Source: Lichtheimia corymbifera B2541
Taxonomy: Eukaryota; Mucoromycota; Mucoromycetes; Mucorales; Lichtheimiaceae
NCBI GenBank assembly: GCA_000697475.1
Contig: JNEU01000871.1
Coordinates: 1 to 64,000, forward strand
Direction of reading: 5' to 3'
Length of the DNA: 64,000 nt
The notes below the pieces were generated by a model. It had not been told where the DNA came from. It made no database searches and worked only from the letters and a program-made list of their open reading frames with translations. Shown piece by piece: positions 1 to 12,400 of this stretch (positions are counted from its first letter, which is position 1; each line of letters starts with the position of its first letter). Position numbers and translations under genes: made by a program.

Positions 1-19
1 AAAAAGGGGGCGCCCGACG

Positions 20-609
20 ATGAATGGACGTGAATATAATATAGGATGGACGGCCCATAACCTTGAGATTGACTTTCTCAAAGACGAAACTTTCACACAA
101 GATGCTTTAGGGTACGATGATCAACTTTGTATTAATAAAGAACCCACACTTCAATCAAAGATTTTGAATGGGAGGGTGTAATGTTGGGTTTACTATGATC
201 GACGGAAATCCCGCGCCCGTCCAAATTCATGAAATGTCGATTAGTATGCATTACCTTGGGATTCCCCATTTTGAACATGAAACTTGGTAACAAGGTCCTC
301 TGGGACTTGCTGATCAATTCCATTCATTTAAAAACTGTATGTCTTATTATGATGATTTTTGAATTCGAGGGTCCAAGTGTAAGAGAGATGATGAATGGAA
401 GGGATAGACTGTCCATGACCCCCGAGATTGCATACTTTGATCGTGAAAGTTGCACACAAGATGCTGTCGACCACGACGAGGAACTTTGTTCTCATAAAGA
501 CATCATGCTTCACTATGAAACTGTTGAGAAACAGGTACCTTTATGTTCTACCTATGCTGTAAGCGTGATGGAGTTGCGTTCTCCTAATGGATGGTGTCGA
601 CTGCATTAA
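20..609 (+). pseudogene. Decayed coding fragments with an internal diverged duplication
   Basis: Two open stretches, 20-181 and 388-609, translate to peptides that resemble each other. Both begin with an MNGR motif. About 25-30 codons later they share the pattern TQDA, then D-[DE]-x-L-C, then K (TQDALGYDDQLCINK against TQDAVDHDEELCSHK). Between them, 181-384 reads as a protein-like stretch interrupted by stops (for example GIPHFEHETW then stop). I do not recognise the family. No start, splice or domain arrangement gives a complete protein, so I read it as the remnant of a repeated-domain gene. It could instead be the 3' part of a multi-exon gene lying off the left edge. Confidence 0.35.
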
Positions 610-862
610 CGAAAAGATGAAGAGCTGAGTGAAATGGCGCATGATGGTTACACACACATGTCCTTGGCAGGCTGCTGCACAAATAGATGGTGTTGATGAT
701 TGCCTTTTGCGAAGGTACGCAAGTAAACAACATCCAATAATGATGGCCTGTCAAGGTATGTGTATGACAATAATGGTTCCATATCACATTTGGAGGTAGG
801 AGAGGGTCGGGATACATAAACCAATTTGTATATGTAAACGCGCCCAGCCAGTAATCAAGTCA

Positions 863-1273
863 ATGGCTCAAAGCCATTCCACTCCTCCTTATATTGTATC
901 ACAAAGGCATATACTTCTTGCATTACCGATAGCCGAAACGCCTTTATTATTTCGTCTTCGAAACAACAGCATTCCACAAGCTAGCAAAGTCCAGGTGTGT
1001 AATAACTAAACAATGCTTTATTTCATCTAGCTATTTTGCTACATCACCACCACCATGGTCGTCTTCGTCGTCCGTCATTATTCGTACTCTTACTCATCAG
1101 CAGTCGCCCAATCTCCTCGTCACAATATCCAAAAATCGCCATCACAAATATCAAAAGGGACACAAGTGGAGAAAGACTGGGATCATGCAGGCTTCCTTTC
1201 AGGCGTCGTTATCATCGCAATCATTGTTGTAGTCATAGCCATGATCATCATCATCAGACTCGTAACCATCTAA
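863..1273 (+). CDS. Possible small tail-anchored membrane protein (two exons)
   Basis: Exon 1 is 863-994 (ATG, 44 codons). A 36-base intron 995-1030 starts GTGTGT, has ACTAAAC as a plausible branch point and ends CTAG. Exon 2 is 1031-1273. The frame is kept exactly and gives about 124 residues. The N-terminal half is neutral to basic. The last 25 residues are almost all I, V, A and M (GVVIIAIIVVVIAMIIII) and end RLVTI, which is a clear single membrane segment at the extreme C-terminus. This suggests a tail-anchored or single-pass protein. Translation could also begin at the exon 2 ATG at 1055. I recognise no family. It lies just upstream of RAD52 on the same strand. Being short and having a weak donor, it may not be a real gene. 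Confidence 0.35.
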
Positions 1274-1283
1274 TCGTCGTCCC

Positions 1284-1290
1284 TATAAAT
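1284..1290 (+). promoter_or_regulatory. Candidate TATA element for RAD52
   Basis: TATAAAT lies about 109 bases before the RAD52 ATG at 1399, in the 125-base gap after the upstream small gene. The spacing suits a TATA box followed by a short leader. It is a sequence match only. Confidence 0.3.
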
Positions 1291-1398
1291 AAGAAAGCAG
1301 GCAACTTAGACCATCTGATACCGGAATGATGACGATTTATATACCGTTAGACGATCCTCTCCAGAGAAGAAAGCGGTCTTGACTAATTAATCCTATCA

Positions 1399-3052
1399 AT
1401 GCATCTCGGAATAAAAAATCTTGTGGCAACCGCTGGCTGGGTTGGGTTGGCTCCTCTTCCTTTGCATATGAAGCACCCACGATCCGACGATCCTGACGAC
1501 GAGGAACGTTATAACCGTTCGTGCAAATTGCGAAAGCAACTAGGTCCAGAATACCTTTCTACACGTCCAGGTCCAGGTAGGAAAGAAAAGAACGAGATTG
1601 ACAACAGCTCTACGACTGCGGATGGCTAATACAAACGATTGAAAAAACAACCAGGTGGGGCCAAGTTGACCTACATTGAAGGAAGAAATGCCATTGAACT
1701 TGCGAATGAGGTGTTCGGCTATGATGGATGGTCGTCAGAAGTGCGCAACCAACATGTGGACTATGTAAGTGTTATTTTATGCGATAGGATCATATCAGTT
1801 TCACTTATCAGGTATTTATTTCCAGTGTGAAGTGGATGAGCATGGTCGATACCAAATAGGCGTATCAGCAATTGTGCGTGTTACTCTGAAGGAGGGCAAT
1901 TATCATGAGGTATGCTATAGCCATCAATGAACGCATGCGTGGATGTTAATGGATGATCATGGCAGGATTGTGGATATGGTTTCTCAGAAGGGGTGAAACA
2001 AAAAGGTGCATCACTTGAAAAGGCAAGTACTATTGCACACAATATCTGCACGACCATGCTCATTATATGATATACAAAATAGGCACGGAAAGAAGCTTGT
2101 ACCGATGCGCTTAAGCGAGCCTTGCGAATGTTTGGAAATGCGATGGGCAACTGCATTTACGACAAGACGTACTTATCAAATATCGGACGCATGAGAGCTG
2201 CAGCAGTAAGTCACCACATCAAGTGCTAAAGAGGACGACATGATCATTAAATACAACCAATGTAGCCACCCTTCAAACCATCCGAGCTATACCGTGATCA
2301 GCGATGTATTCAGGCACCACCTTCTGCATCTATCACCACCGAGATGCCTGCTCACCAAACGACACATCAACCTCCAAAACCTGAATCAAAGCCTTCGTAT
2401 AAACCACCCACTACAGCACAGCAATCGAAGCCGACAGCACGTCCTCCAACTTCGACTCCAGTTCCAAGTCCAAACAAGACAACACCTCCTCCAACTTCAA
2501 CTTCAACTCCAAAGTTACCATTGACGACACAACAAACAACATCTACCCCAACAACAAAAAAGCAGCCGTTCTTTTCACGCCCTATTACAGCTCCACAACC
2601 CCAACCATCATCTACAAGACGTGAGAGAACTCCTTCCCCAATCATTTCGAATGACGACGACGACGACGAGCCTCCCATTGTCAGTCCCGTGCCTCCAAAT
2701 CAACAACTGTTTATGCGAGATGAGAGCTTCGCCAGTGGTAAGTCTCTTGGTTATTAAGCATGTTGGAGGTTACTAATAGCAATTTGAAGCGGACGACTCT
2801 TTCTTTGCTGAGTTCATGGATCAAAACGAAAACCGCATCATTGAGGAGCATATCATCAAAAAGTAAGCGTGAAATGGGTCATCTAAAAGAGGATCATCCA
2901 CTGATTATTCCTTGCTTCGTGCTATCAGCTCTCCTGTCAATCGCAGACCCAGAATGTAAGTAAAAATGACATTATCTGTATTTGATCTTACAACTCATGT
3001 GCTGTAATGTAGGCCTGATGGCTCCGAATTCAGCCCACTCAACAGAAAGTAG
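1399..3052 (+). CDS. RAD52: DNA repair and recombination protein RAD52
   Basis: Single-strand annealing and recombination mediator. It forms rings on ssDNA and loads Rad51 in the nucleus. Nine exons: 1399-1576, 1655-1764, 1826-1909, 1966-2022, 2083-2205, 2266-2737, 2790-2862, 2929-2955, 3013-3052 (387 residues). The N-terminal half is the conserved Rad52 annealing domain: [39 protein letters not shown], then [20 protein letters not shown] and [15 protein letters not shown]. The C-terminal half is Pro/Thr-rich low complexity followed by an acidic run (DDDDDE), as in other fungal Rad52 proteins. The fourth intron (2023-2082) has a GC donor (AAG|GCAAGT). It is required, because only this junction keeps the conserved SLEK-ARKEA sequence. 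The start may be the 1399 ATG or the in-frame ATG at 1468, which is closer to where family similarity begins. Confidence 0.93.
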
Positions 3053-3960
3053 CCGTCCCCAATCCATTCATTAGCGCATCACATATATACATATACCATT
3101 ATATCATGAATGAATAGCATAAAACATTGCATGTGAAATACGGTTTGCATTTTCTGGAAGGAGCTGATGCGGGATAAGTCTGATGACAGCGAGTGGATAG
3201 ATTTTTATGTAGCAACCTTCTCGTGCCTTTAACCGCCCATGTTGGTACATAGATCACACTCAATACCCTTTATACTTGTTGCCTCGCCTTTCCTATACAC
3301 ATTCTAGAGGCGTTCTCGTGCTTTAATTACTCGTGTGATATGTCATTGATAGACAAGATCTGTTATTGCTCTGATTGTCGTTGACACCAATAGAATAGTT
3401 TTAAAACTACATGTACTAACGGTGGAATAGGCACCTTGGAGCGATTTCGTTTTTCTAGTCAAATGCATAATGATAGAAATTAGGATCTGGCCGAAGTTTA
3501 GGAAGGAGTTGGAAGTTAACTATACCATAGCTTGGGGATCTTTGTGCTGGGAATGATAACGTCGGCAACCTTGTGGGTCCGCAGTAGAGTTTTTGCCATG
3601 GTAATCATGGTGAGGAATGGCCATAGACATGGCGACGAAAAGAGAGAGTAGTACCGTAATAGATTTCATTTTTCTCTTATTGCTTGGTATATGACCAAGG
3701 TGTTTTGATCATATACTAACAACCAATCTCAAGTGCTTTATATACCTAAGAATATCTCCAGAATGACAACATTTTACACAATGAAATCATGCACCATTGT
3801 TTACACCCAGGGGTATGCATACTGCTAAAATCATGGAATTTCTTTATTCGTAAAGCCTTATGACTGAGCGGTTGATGTTGTCAACAACACGTTGGGTAAA
3901 GTCAATTCGATTCAAATGCATTTATAACTTGACCTACTACTATGTCAATCATAAGGAACA
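3053..3960. other. Intergenic region without recognisable gene
   Basis: About 900 bases of AT-rich sequence after RAD52. All frames are broken by stops and I saw no conserved protein motif, tRNA or repeat array. Confidence 0.4.
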
Positions 3961-4110
3961 TATGAACAATATTATTTATTGGCCATGTGTGTGGGTTGTC
4001 TAACATGGTATCATTGTATCAAAGGAGGTAGTTGTACGATGCTTATTTGGTGGGTTCCAATAATACTTGTCTAAATTGGTCAATTGGCTTGCTCAAGGTC
4101 CCAAATCGTC
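3960..4110 (-). pseudogene. Decayed copy 1 of the EPG5 3' end
   Basis: This stretch aligns by eye with 6435-6562, the last codons and 3' flank of the EPG5-like gene. Shared blocks include CTAACATGGTATCAT, AAATTGGTCAATTG.CTTGCTC and AGGTCCCA.ATCGTCCA, in the same order and orientation. In the gene these encode the C-terminal residues (LEQAIDQFGQVL). The copy has indels and an altered frame, so it is not a functional end. It marks a past duplication next to the gene. Confidence 0.65.
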
Positions 4111-4239
4111 CACATGCTCTATTCAGGCTCAGATGCTGCGCTCATGCACTTCATTGTGGATACCCTTGGTCGCTTTTTACTTGATCTTTTCACTTGTTGT
4201 TGACAACGTCGCAGCAAGAAAGCAACCTGGCGTACAGTT

Positions 4240-4449
4240 TCATTCTTCAACAGAGTGTTGCCGGTACGAAAGGTAGACTTCAGCTAGCTCTGGGTACAGG
4301 CCTTCGTGCTCCCCCGGATTGATGGTCATGCCGTTTCGATTCAACTTGTGTGGCTCCCGCGAAGCTCTACCAGCGATAGTGATCAACAAGTGTATCGGTA
4401 TACCTGGATCTGCAAACAAAAGGTCAGTAGTTGCTATGTTGTTTCCCAT
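4240..4449 (-). pseudogene. Unidentified coding-like fragment
   Basis: A 69-codon minus-strand open stretch with protein-like composition: an aliphatic patch (PIHLLITIAG) and an acidic segment (NPGEHEGLYPELAEVYLSY) ending in a stop at 4240. I do not recognise it and found no convincing flanking exons. Its position between two decayed EPG5 copies suggests a gene remnant or one exon of a lost gene. It could also be chance. Confidence 0.2.
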
Positions 4450-4911
4450 TGTTCTATTGTAGTCGTCTCTTTTTCCTCTTTCTTTTTTCTGTTTCCTGGG
4501 TTACTTACCATGCTCAAACACTTTACAGCAACAAGCATTGCTCGCCTTTTCTTTGCAAGGTGTTCTTGGCGCGTCAAATCCCTGCACCTGATAGGAGATT
4601 TAGTTGGCTACTTCTTCTTATCTTCAAAAAAAGGTTTTTCAAGTGCCTCGTCGACCTGGAGTTGGTGCCTTCAGGTAGAGGCGGGGATGTTTGGTAGAGA
4701 CCTTCTCGTGGTCATCCCTGTGAGTACGTGAACCTTGCTTCAAAGAAACCAACAGCTACTTCTCTAGGCTAGTGTCATAATCAATAAACTGTGATTTTTT
4801 TTAAACATAATACTCTTGTATTCTCACCTGTATCGTAGAAAATGATAGACTTGTCCCTCCTTTGCATGTTTGATAACGCATTACAGACCACTTGATTGGT
4901 TTCTGTGATCT

Positions 4912-5002
4912 AGTATTTATTGATAAAGATGTCTCTAACAGCAGATATGCGATTTGTTTTGCTCCACACTTGTCCCAAATTGGTCAATTGCTTGCTCCAT
5001 GA
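4912..5002 (-). pseudogene. Decayed copy 2 of the EPG5 3' end
   Basis: Matches 6436-6552 with gaps: TATTTATTGATAAAGATGT, then ATTTGTTTTGCTCCA.ACTTGTCC and AAATTGGTCAATTGCTTGCT. It breaks off at GATAATATGCAAA, a block that in the EPG5-like gene lies at about 7967-7980. The copy therefore joins the extreme 3' end to sequence from about 1.4 kb further into the gene, as expected for an internally deleted duplicate. Confidence 0.65.
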
Positions 5003-5257
5003 TAATATGCAAACTATAGCATTGCAGGTCCCATAATCAATCGTTGATATATAAGGAAAGCAGGCTACTAAATGGGATGCATGAAGATCGCCTTACTTAC
5101 AGTCAAGAGATATTCATGTGATAAAAGACTATGTAAGGATGTCGATCGTCGACATTGCCTGTATTTATATACATACATCTAAACTACGCTAAAGCTATAT
5201 CGTATCTAGGACATCGTCGTCTATAATCTCAGTGAAACTAGTGTATCTTGTAGCTGT

Positions 5258-5445
5258 GAATGCTACACAAACAGCCATCCAAGAAGTTGTGCCTTCTCAA
5301 TAAAGTTGCCATACATGAAATTCACAAATGTATTATGATACGCTTGAAGAAAGAGTGTTGTGTATATATCCAAAACTACTTCATTGACTCTTGGTGGTGG
5401 TATAGTTTCAAAGTAAATCTCGTCTGGTAAAATGCTTGCTCCCAA
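5258..5445 (-). pseudogene. Decayed internal fragment of EPG5
   Basis: Minus-strand translation reads LFLQAYHNTFVNFMYGNFIEKAQLLGWLF, broken here as LFLQAYHNTF...FIEKAQLLGWLF, and corresponds to LFLRAYHDTI...SIDKAQLLGWLF in the intact gene at about 7968-8075. DNA similarity is also clear (AGCCATCCAAGAAG.TGTGCCTT). A stop follows directly and the upstream sequence no longer matches, so this is a fragment. With copy 2 just downstream it probably belongs to one deletion derivative of the gene. Confidence 0.7.
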
Positions 5446-5448
5446 CGG

Positions 5449-5863
5449 TCAAGCAGCTTCAAGGTTCCTTGCAAGTTCGACCACGCCATCGCGCCTACCA
5501 AAAACAAGGTGTATGCTCTTCAACAAGTGCTGCAATTCATGTCCGTGCTCGGGTATCTTAATTGCGGCCTGTCGATGTCTCACGTATCGCTTGTTGTCAA
5601 CGGTTAATACCACAACAAAGTATAGCGCCTTGTTGTGGTATTGACAGCAGAATGTCCTGATTGGGTATTCGCGTGTGAGATAGTTGGCAACAATGTTCAA
5701 TGATCGCTGTGCATTTGTGTACAGCGTGACTACATAGATCTGATTGCACCTTCTCATCACTTGCCATGTCACCGCCTGATAATAACACAACACTTGGCGT
5801 GTTGGCACTGGAGACGAGTAATTTTGGCGCTAAAGATGGCACATATTGGTGGCAGATATGCAT
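5449..5863 (-). pseudogene. Unidentified coding-like remnant upstream of the EPG5 fragment
   Basis: Two overlapping minus-strand frames (5449-5808 and 5597-5863) both look protein-like. One carries KLLVSSANTPSVVLLSGGD and the other NKALYFVVVLTVDNKRYV and ELQHLLKSIHLVFGRR. Two good frames on one strand suggest a gene broken by a frameshift. The sequence does not match the EPG5-like gene in this window and I cannot name the family. Confidence 0.25.
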
Positions 5864-5869
5864 GAACTT

Positions 5870-6499
5870 TTTTCACCTACAAAGGAGTCTAATTTTCCCA
5901 TCAGTTTAGATATCCTTCTAATAATATGTAAATGATAGTTATACCTACCCCAAAGGGTTCATCAAGGAACACAACCAAATGTCTTTAGGCACCAATGAGC
6001 ACTTCAAGTGGTAAAGAAATGACAAGAGCTACATAATAGATGAATGCATCATCAGTACCCTCATTTTGATGATCACATAATAAAGACTAACTTGAGACTT
6101 ACCAAAGGCCAATTGATGATATGCATACAAGTGAAAGAAAGGCGTATGATAGTGCTGGTAACCACAGCCTTGTTTATATGTGAATGGGCGTGGGTATTGT
6201 TGTCGTGATGGATTGAACTGATAAAGTGGTCAAGCGTCTTGGAGTACCGAGTCGAAGTGATGGAAATCAACAGCTGATAAATCCACTTGCCACTTAGAAA
6301 GGTGATTTTATGTAGGTGACATAAGTATGTCCATTATCCGCACTCTGGTTCATCAGATCCAAGTCTTCAATCTGCTTGCTTTTTTCATTAAACTCTCACG
6401 TAACATGACCTCGAAGCTATTTGCAATTACATACACTATTTATTGATAAAGATGTGGCTCTAACATGGTATCATCATTGTATTAAGAAGTATGTGATGC
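5870..6499. other. 3' flank of EPG5 and weak remnants
   Basis: Region between the remnants and the EPG5 stop. A 65-codon minus-strand open stretch at 6073-6270 has no recognisable motif. The block 6435-6499 (GATAAAGATGTGGCTCTAACATGG and following, here shortened) is the 3' flank that recurs in the two decayed copies at 3.96-5.0 kb. I see no other feature. Confidence 0.3.
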
Positions 6500-9400
6500 T
6501 CATTTGTTTTGCTCCAAGACTTGTCCAAATTGGTCAATTGCTTGCTCCAGGTCCCAGATCGTCCAGCGATCATGATCCTTGACTGTTTCTATCCCTTGAT
6601 TCACTGAATCAGCATATGGCTTGTATTTTTTATCCTTTTTCATCTTTTCCAGTGGGGTGATCCAACCGTCAGCTGATGATGATGATGGTGATGGTATTGG
6701 ACTGAGCACGCCTCGAGCTTGCAATCGTGATCCAATAAAGCTATCCAACAACACTGCAAAAACATGCCAGTCTTCTCCCATTGTTTGTGCCTTCCATCTT
6801 GATGCTGTCCGTGATAATGACACAATACTAGCCAGCAATCTTTGCTCCTGATCACGTGCTTGTTGAAACAAAGTCGCAAACATGCGTACAAGGTGCACCG
6901 TCTTTCGGTCGGGTTTGGCAATAGAAATGATGGCAGCAGCTTCTTCGGCAAGACTTGCAAGTGGATCAGTTCTTTCCTTGGCTTGAATGTATACACACAC
7001 CATCAACATACACCCGTTGTCTAGACTGTGCTGTAACAGTAGGCTGTAATCTGCATTGGCTGAAGCGAGTAGCTCACCAAGTCGTTGCCATGATGGAGAT
7101 GTTGAAAATACGTGTAAATGTTGCTCGATACATTGTTCCATAGCTTGTGTGCTTTCCTTGGTGATGATGCCAGAACGAGCAAATGCAGCAAAAAGGGCGA
7201 CAAGTGTACAAGGGCGGTTTGTCTTGGACGTGATCGAACCATCAAGGTCATGAGCCAGGTTACTGAGAACAAGGACCATCTCATCGAATTCCATACCACG
7301 GGAATCCTCAGGTGCATGAGCATCAATGACTTCATACAAGTGTTGTACCCATTCATGGCGTATACGTAGACCATCATCGCTATCATTATCATTGGATACT
7401 GCCAATAGTGCCATCACAAAGTCAACAAAGATACGACGTTGCCGCATGGGGATATTGGGTTTGCTGAATCGAGTCATATTTCGCACCCATGCAATTGCTA
7501 ATGCCATCCCAGTAACCTTGTCAGCTTCCAGTGGTTGCATTGTGCCATGCCAGTCGTCCTTGAACTCCGCTGTCAATGTTGCAATCGATTGTGTTGGTAA
7601 ATCAGGATATCGTGCCCCCAGTGATCGCCATGTGAGATCCAAGCTTTCCAAGCGTTCGCCATCGTCAGACCAGATTGCATCGGCGTCTTTTACAAATATA
7701 AAAGCCATCTCGACATGATGTAAACGTTGCTGAGTATCATGTACCACAGGCCTTGAATTGATCCATGGTGAAAGAACGTGCCAAATGAAATGCAGGTACG
7801 CGATACGTTTACGCCTATTGTTGCGCACCAATGCCCAAGTTTGCCGTATACGCTGTAATACCTTGGTATTGATATCCATGTGCTTCCAAGCAAGATCGCT
7901 AATCGTGTTGCCAAATCGTTCAAGCCATCCACCATCGCCATGTTGCTCACGCAAAAGAAGCTTCTCATGATAATATGCAAATAGCCATCCAAGAAGCTGT
8001 GCCTTGTCAATGGAGTTGTCATGCATGAAATTCAAAATAGTATCATGATATGCTCGCAAAAACAGCCCTGTGTGCGTTGTAAATTCGAGGTCGTTGCAAT
8101 CATTGTAATCTTGTCGCCACCATGGATGAAAGCAGTGGCCCAAGTACCTCCACATAAAAAGCGTCGTATCATCACGTGTCTCTTGTATCAATCGATTGTC
8201 GTTTAATAGGCAGACAAGTAGACGACACAAGGCAGGGCTAGCATCACCATAGGTCGAGAACAAATGCTTGGTGCTCATGAAAGATTCAGCCAAAAAATCA
8301 AGACAAGAGATCACGCCATCACGGGTCAACTGATGAAGAGCACCATCAAAGGATCCACTTTTGCTATGTAGTATATACATGGCTTCGGATGGGTTGCCAC
8401 CAAGTTGTGCAGTAAATGTATCCATCAGCATAATACGTGCATCGCAAGCACTATCACGTGAATCGGCCAATAGGTTGAGGATCCCATCCAGCACCTTGAT
8501 TTGCTCAGGTCGTTTCTGCTTCCGTGTAGCAATATGTTGCATCATCAACGCAAATACCATGTCCGTATACTTTTTGCATAGCTGTTCATCACCTTGAGTC
8601 ACCGCTTGTTGCAAGCTGTTGAATGCTTTGGTGTAAAATTGCTGACGCATTGACTCGGTTGCATAAGATGTTGTACTCCACGCCACCATATCGAACAACG
8701 GCAAGAGTTTGAGTTGCCCTGGTGAATTCAATGGCCGTACACGATCAAATGTTGCAACAAGACGCTTGTTATCTGCATGAGGTCGGAACGCAGGATAAAC
8801 CAAAAGCACACGATCCTTATCATTGTCAACGAGTGAGAAAAATCGATCAATGTATTGCGGCTCATCAGCTACTGCTTCTCCAAGCAATTTGCTCATATGA
8901 TGGACAACGGTTCGAAATGGCGGATAATCACGGGTTTCGTGAGTAAGATGATCAAGAACATAAGCAAGACACGACCAGCCAAGATGAATGAGCGCATTGT
9001 TGGGTCGTTTGTTGCTTTTCTGTTTGGCTTGCTCGACAATGGCATCGAATTTGTGGAACGTGATCAACGCCTGAATACACACGGTCGCATCAACAGATCG
9101 AAATACAAGCTTATCGGACTCCTGCCTATTCTCCTTCAATGCACGTTCGATCGCCTTATCAGTCTCAACGCGACTTGCATCCACATCCCAAGAGGCCGGT
9201 CGTGAACAATTGTCATTATGGTTGCTGTCTGCTCGTGCACATTTGGCTTCCACATGCTCTGTCTGTGTCGTGTTGGTATATAAATTGCTGACCTTATCAA
9301 TGTAATCCGCATCCAATATACGCTGTCGTTCCAAATGTCCATAAAATTTCTCAGCATGTTGACCCATAGTACGGACGGTGGTACCAATAAGTGATTCAGC

Positions 9401-12400
9401 TGTTGCAGAGAGTAGCTCAGTGGATGTCAATCGCTGTGCAGGCTTCTTGGGTTGGTATTCAGGAGCAGCCTTGGTAATATTGTCTGCAGTGTGATGTGCC
9501 ATGCTTTGCTTTCCTCTATGGCTGATGCTGCTGTTGTCGTCACCCATGCCAGGCCGAGGTGGAAAGTCTGGATGCTCAACATAATACTTTTCTGTGCCTG
9601 GCCAAGGAAAGTCTTTGAATGCTTTTTCCATGCTATCCACATCCACGAGATCCAACCATAAATTGCTCCACTTGTGCCAAGGTTGCTCAGGCTCCCAATC
9701 CTTTTCATCATCCTTCGGGGTTGAGAATTGTCGACATGATGCAAGACGTTCCGGACAATAATGAGCTGGTAATGTCGATATGTCAAATGTAGTTGATAGT
9801 ATATCAGCATCCCGATCGAGCCATAGCCACATGGCATAATATGTTTGTCGCATTGTCTCATGATGGTCGTTGCTAGGGTCACCAGCGGATGATCTTCGTT
9901 GCCCATGGAAAGTCTGCAAAAACGCAATACGATCACGGAGTCTTTCAATCAATTCCTGCTTCCTGGAAAACAACATGGCACCATAAAAGACACGTTTGCC
10001 ATCCACTTCAATGCTCGCATAGTATATACTGAAGAATGACTGCAGGAAGAGTGGCATCAATGGATGATCAGGTGGACAAATCAACACATGCTGGAGCCAT
10101 CGATAAGGCGATAAGAATTCCACAGGCTTGGCATCACTGATATCCTTAAACACGGCTGATACATCAATGTCTTCTGATTCTTGTATACAGCATTGTTGTC
10201 CAAAAATCCGACGCAATTCTTGATCCTGAACAGTCTCGAGCATCAACACATGAAAAGCGAACCATAGATAGTGTTGTTCCACGCCTGGTGCACGAAATAA
10301 ATTGCCGGTAGTAATTGATGTGAGGGACCATTCGCCCGCCAATAAGCTCGAGTATGCTATATCTGGAAGAATATTCTTGATCATGCGAAGTGGATTGCGA
10401 TTCTGCTGCTGTTCTTGCTTTTTTGGTGAACGTGGTGTTGGTGTCGATGTTGATTTACGAGGCTTTTGTCGTTGTGCTGCCAATAATCGTTTGTGTTCCT
10501 CGCCTAGCATCATCTCCACCAAATCATGGCGTTGTAAAGAGAAAGCAACCTTGCAAATATAATCCATAATAGCGACATGGTGCTCGTTCCACATCCAATC
10601 ATGTCTTTGAAAAATAGTCTTGAGCCACGAATGTAGAATTAGGTCACGGTACGAGAATCCACCACCACCATCCTCTGATGCAAACTCACTCATGACAGTC
10701 GAATCAATGAAGGTGCCTTGCCAGATATGTGTAGCCACCATCATGCTCACTCCATTCAATCCTTCCAAGAACAACGGGTCATGTGTGGTCTTTTGTATCA
10801 ATGCACTTGTGTGAGTAGCAAGCATCGGGTCTGATTTGAAGTCGAGCATTTGGCGTGTAAAGTTGTAGAGGTTGCTGTCATTGAACAAATCGTCTCCATG
10901 CATGTATACGAAGGCTGGTATGATATCAGATAATGCATACACCACTGATTCAGGCTTTCCACTACGACGTAATACTAAGAGCATCTTGTCCCATCCACTG
11001 CCACATTCGAAACGTAAGAAATGTCGACTCGTCGCTGATAACAATAGCGCTACATACACCACTAATGCAGCATGCGATGCCGTGATGTCATTGTTTGTGT
11101 GTAGCATCTCTCGCAAGAACACTCCAGTGATGGATGCATCAATATCCGAAGCACGTGATGAGATTGGACAATCATAAAGCTTGAGTTTCATTGTCATCCT
11201 CCAGGCCCATTCAATCATGTTGTCATTGTTTGATGGTGATGCTGAAGAAAATGTTGCCCTGGAAGCCATGGATGGTAAATAGGAGGATACTGCAACACCA
11301 ACAGTCTTGATGAGATGATCGTTTTTGTGGTCAGAGTCGGGTAGTGGATGGAATACCTGGCATGCATCAAGTAGCAGAAATGCCAACTCCTCATGAATCT
11401 CGTATGGCTGAAAAGGTATCCGTCGACTGTGCCATGGCTGTGACTTTGATAATGTCTCATCCTCTTCATCTCCATAATCCAGATTGATATGCTCAAACAC
11501 AAAACGTGCAAACATGGCTTGTGGTGTATGTGTGCTCTTATCCCCATGCTGTACTTTGTTGCCACATAATAACTCATGCAAGCTGACTAGATCCTCTTTG
11601 AGTACTTTCCAGTGGTGGATTGGTAATGACCGAAACAGATACATAGCCATGTTGCCCTCCATCTCAGTAAAATGTGCAGTAGTCCATCGCAATAATAAGG
11701 ATATAGTGAACGGATGATAAGAACAGATGGTGCCAAAGTTGTCTCGAACATCCTTATAATACATGTCGCGTATATTGGTATCGAGAAAAGCCACAGTGAA
11801 TAAAGCGTGCGCAATGACGGTGATTAGACAAATCGGTAGTGGCGTATCAGTGCTACGCGTAGCATCACGCGGGATGGCAACAACGATGCTGCACAAACAA
11901 CCCAATAAAAAGATGCCCTGCACGTGATTGTTGGCAAGAAAGCTGAGGAGTTGAGTGATATCAGGTAGGTGATGAAAGATATGCTTGTAATCCCGTGACA
12001 TGTCGTATTCCCGGATATCCAATACGTGCTTTGCAATCTTGCATAATGTCTCAATCGATACTGCATGAAATGGAAGTGTCGGCAAAAACTGCCATACGCT
12101 CGGATCCTGAATGGCGAGGAATCCATCCACCACCTTGACCATAAACTTATCCATGTGCTCTTGACCTTGCAATCGATTAGCCAATTTCTGTGATATCCGA
12201 CATACGCACTGTGCCAATCTTTTGATGAGGTTGGTATGGTTCTTGTTTGCGAATGCCTGGATCCCGGTATTGAGCACTGCTGTAAGCTCCTCTGAAAACG
12301 TAAACAGTCGCTCTAGACCCTTGGAATCAGCGTGTATGGATGGCTTGCGAAAAATGTCTGAAAGAATGGAATCGTATACATGCAAAATGGCGAACTGATC

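Noticed and set aside
6842..7718. Several plus-strand open stretches inside the EPG5 gene
   Set aside because: They lie antisense to a 2,250-codon conserved frame and have no protein-like motifs of their own.
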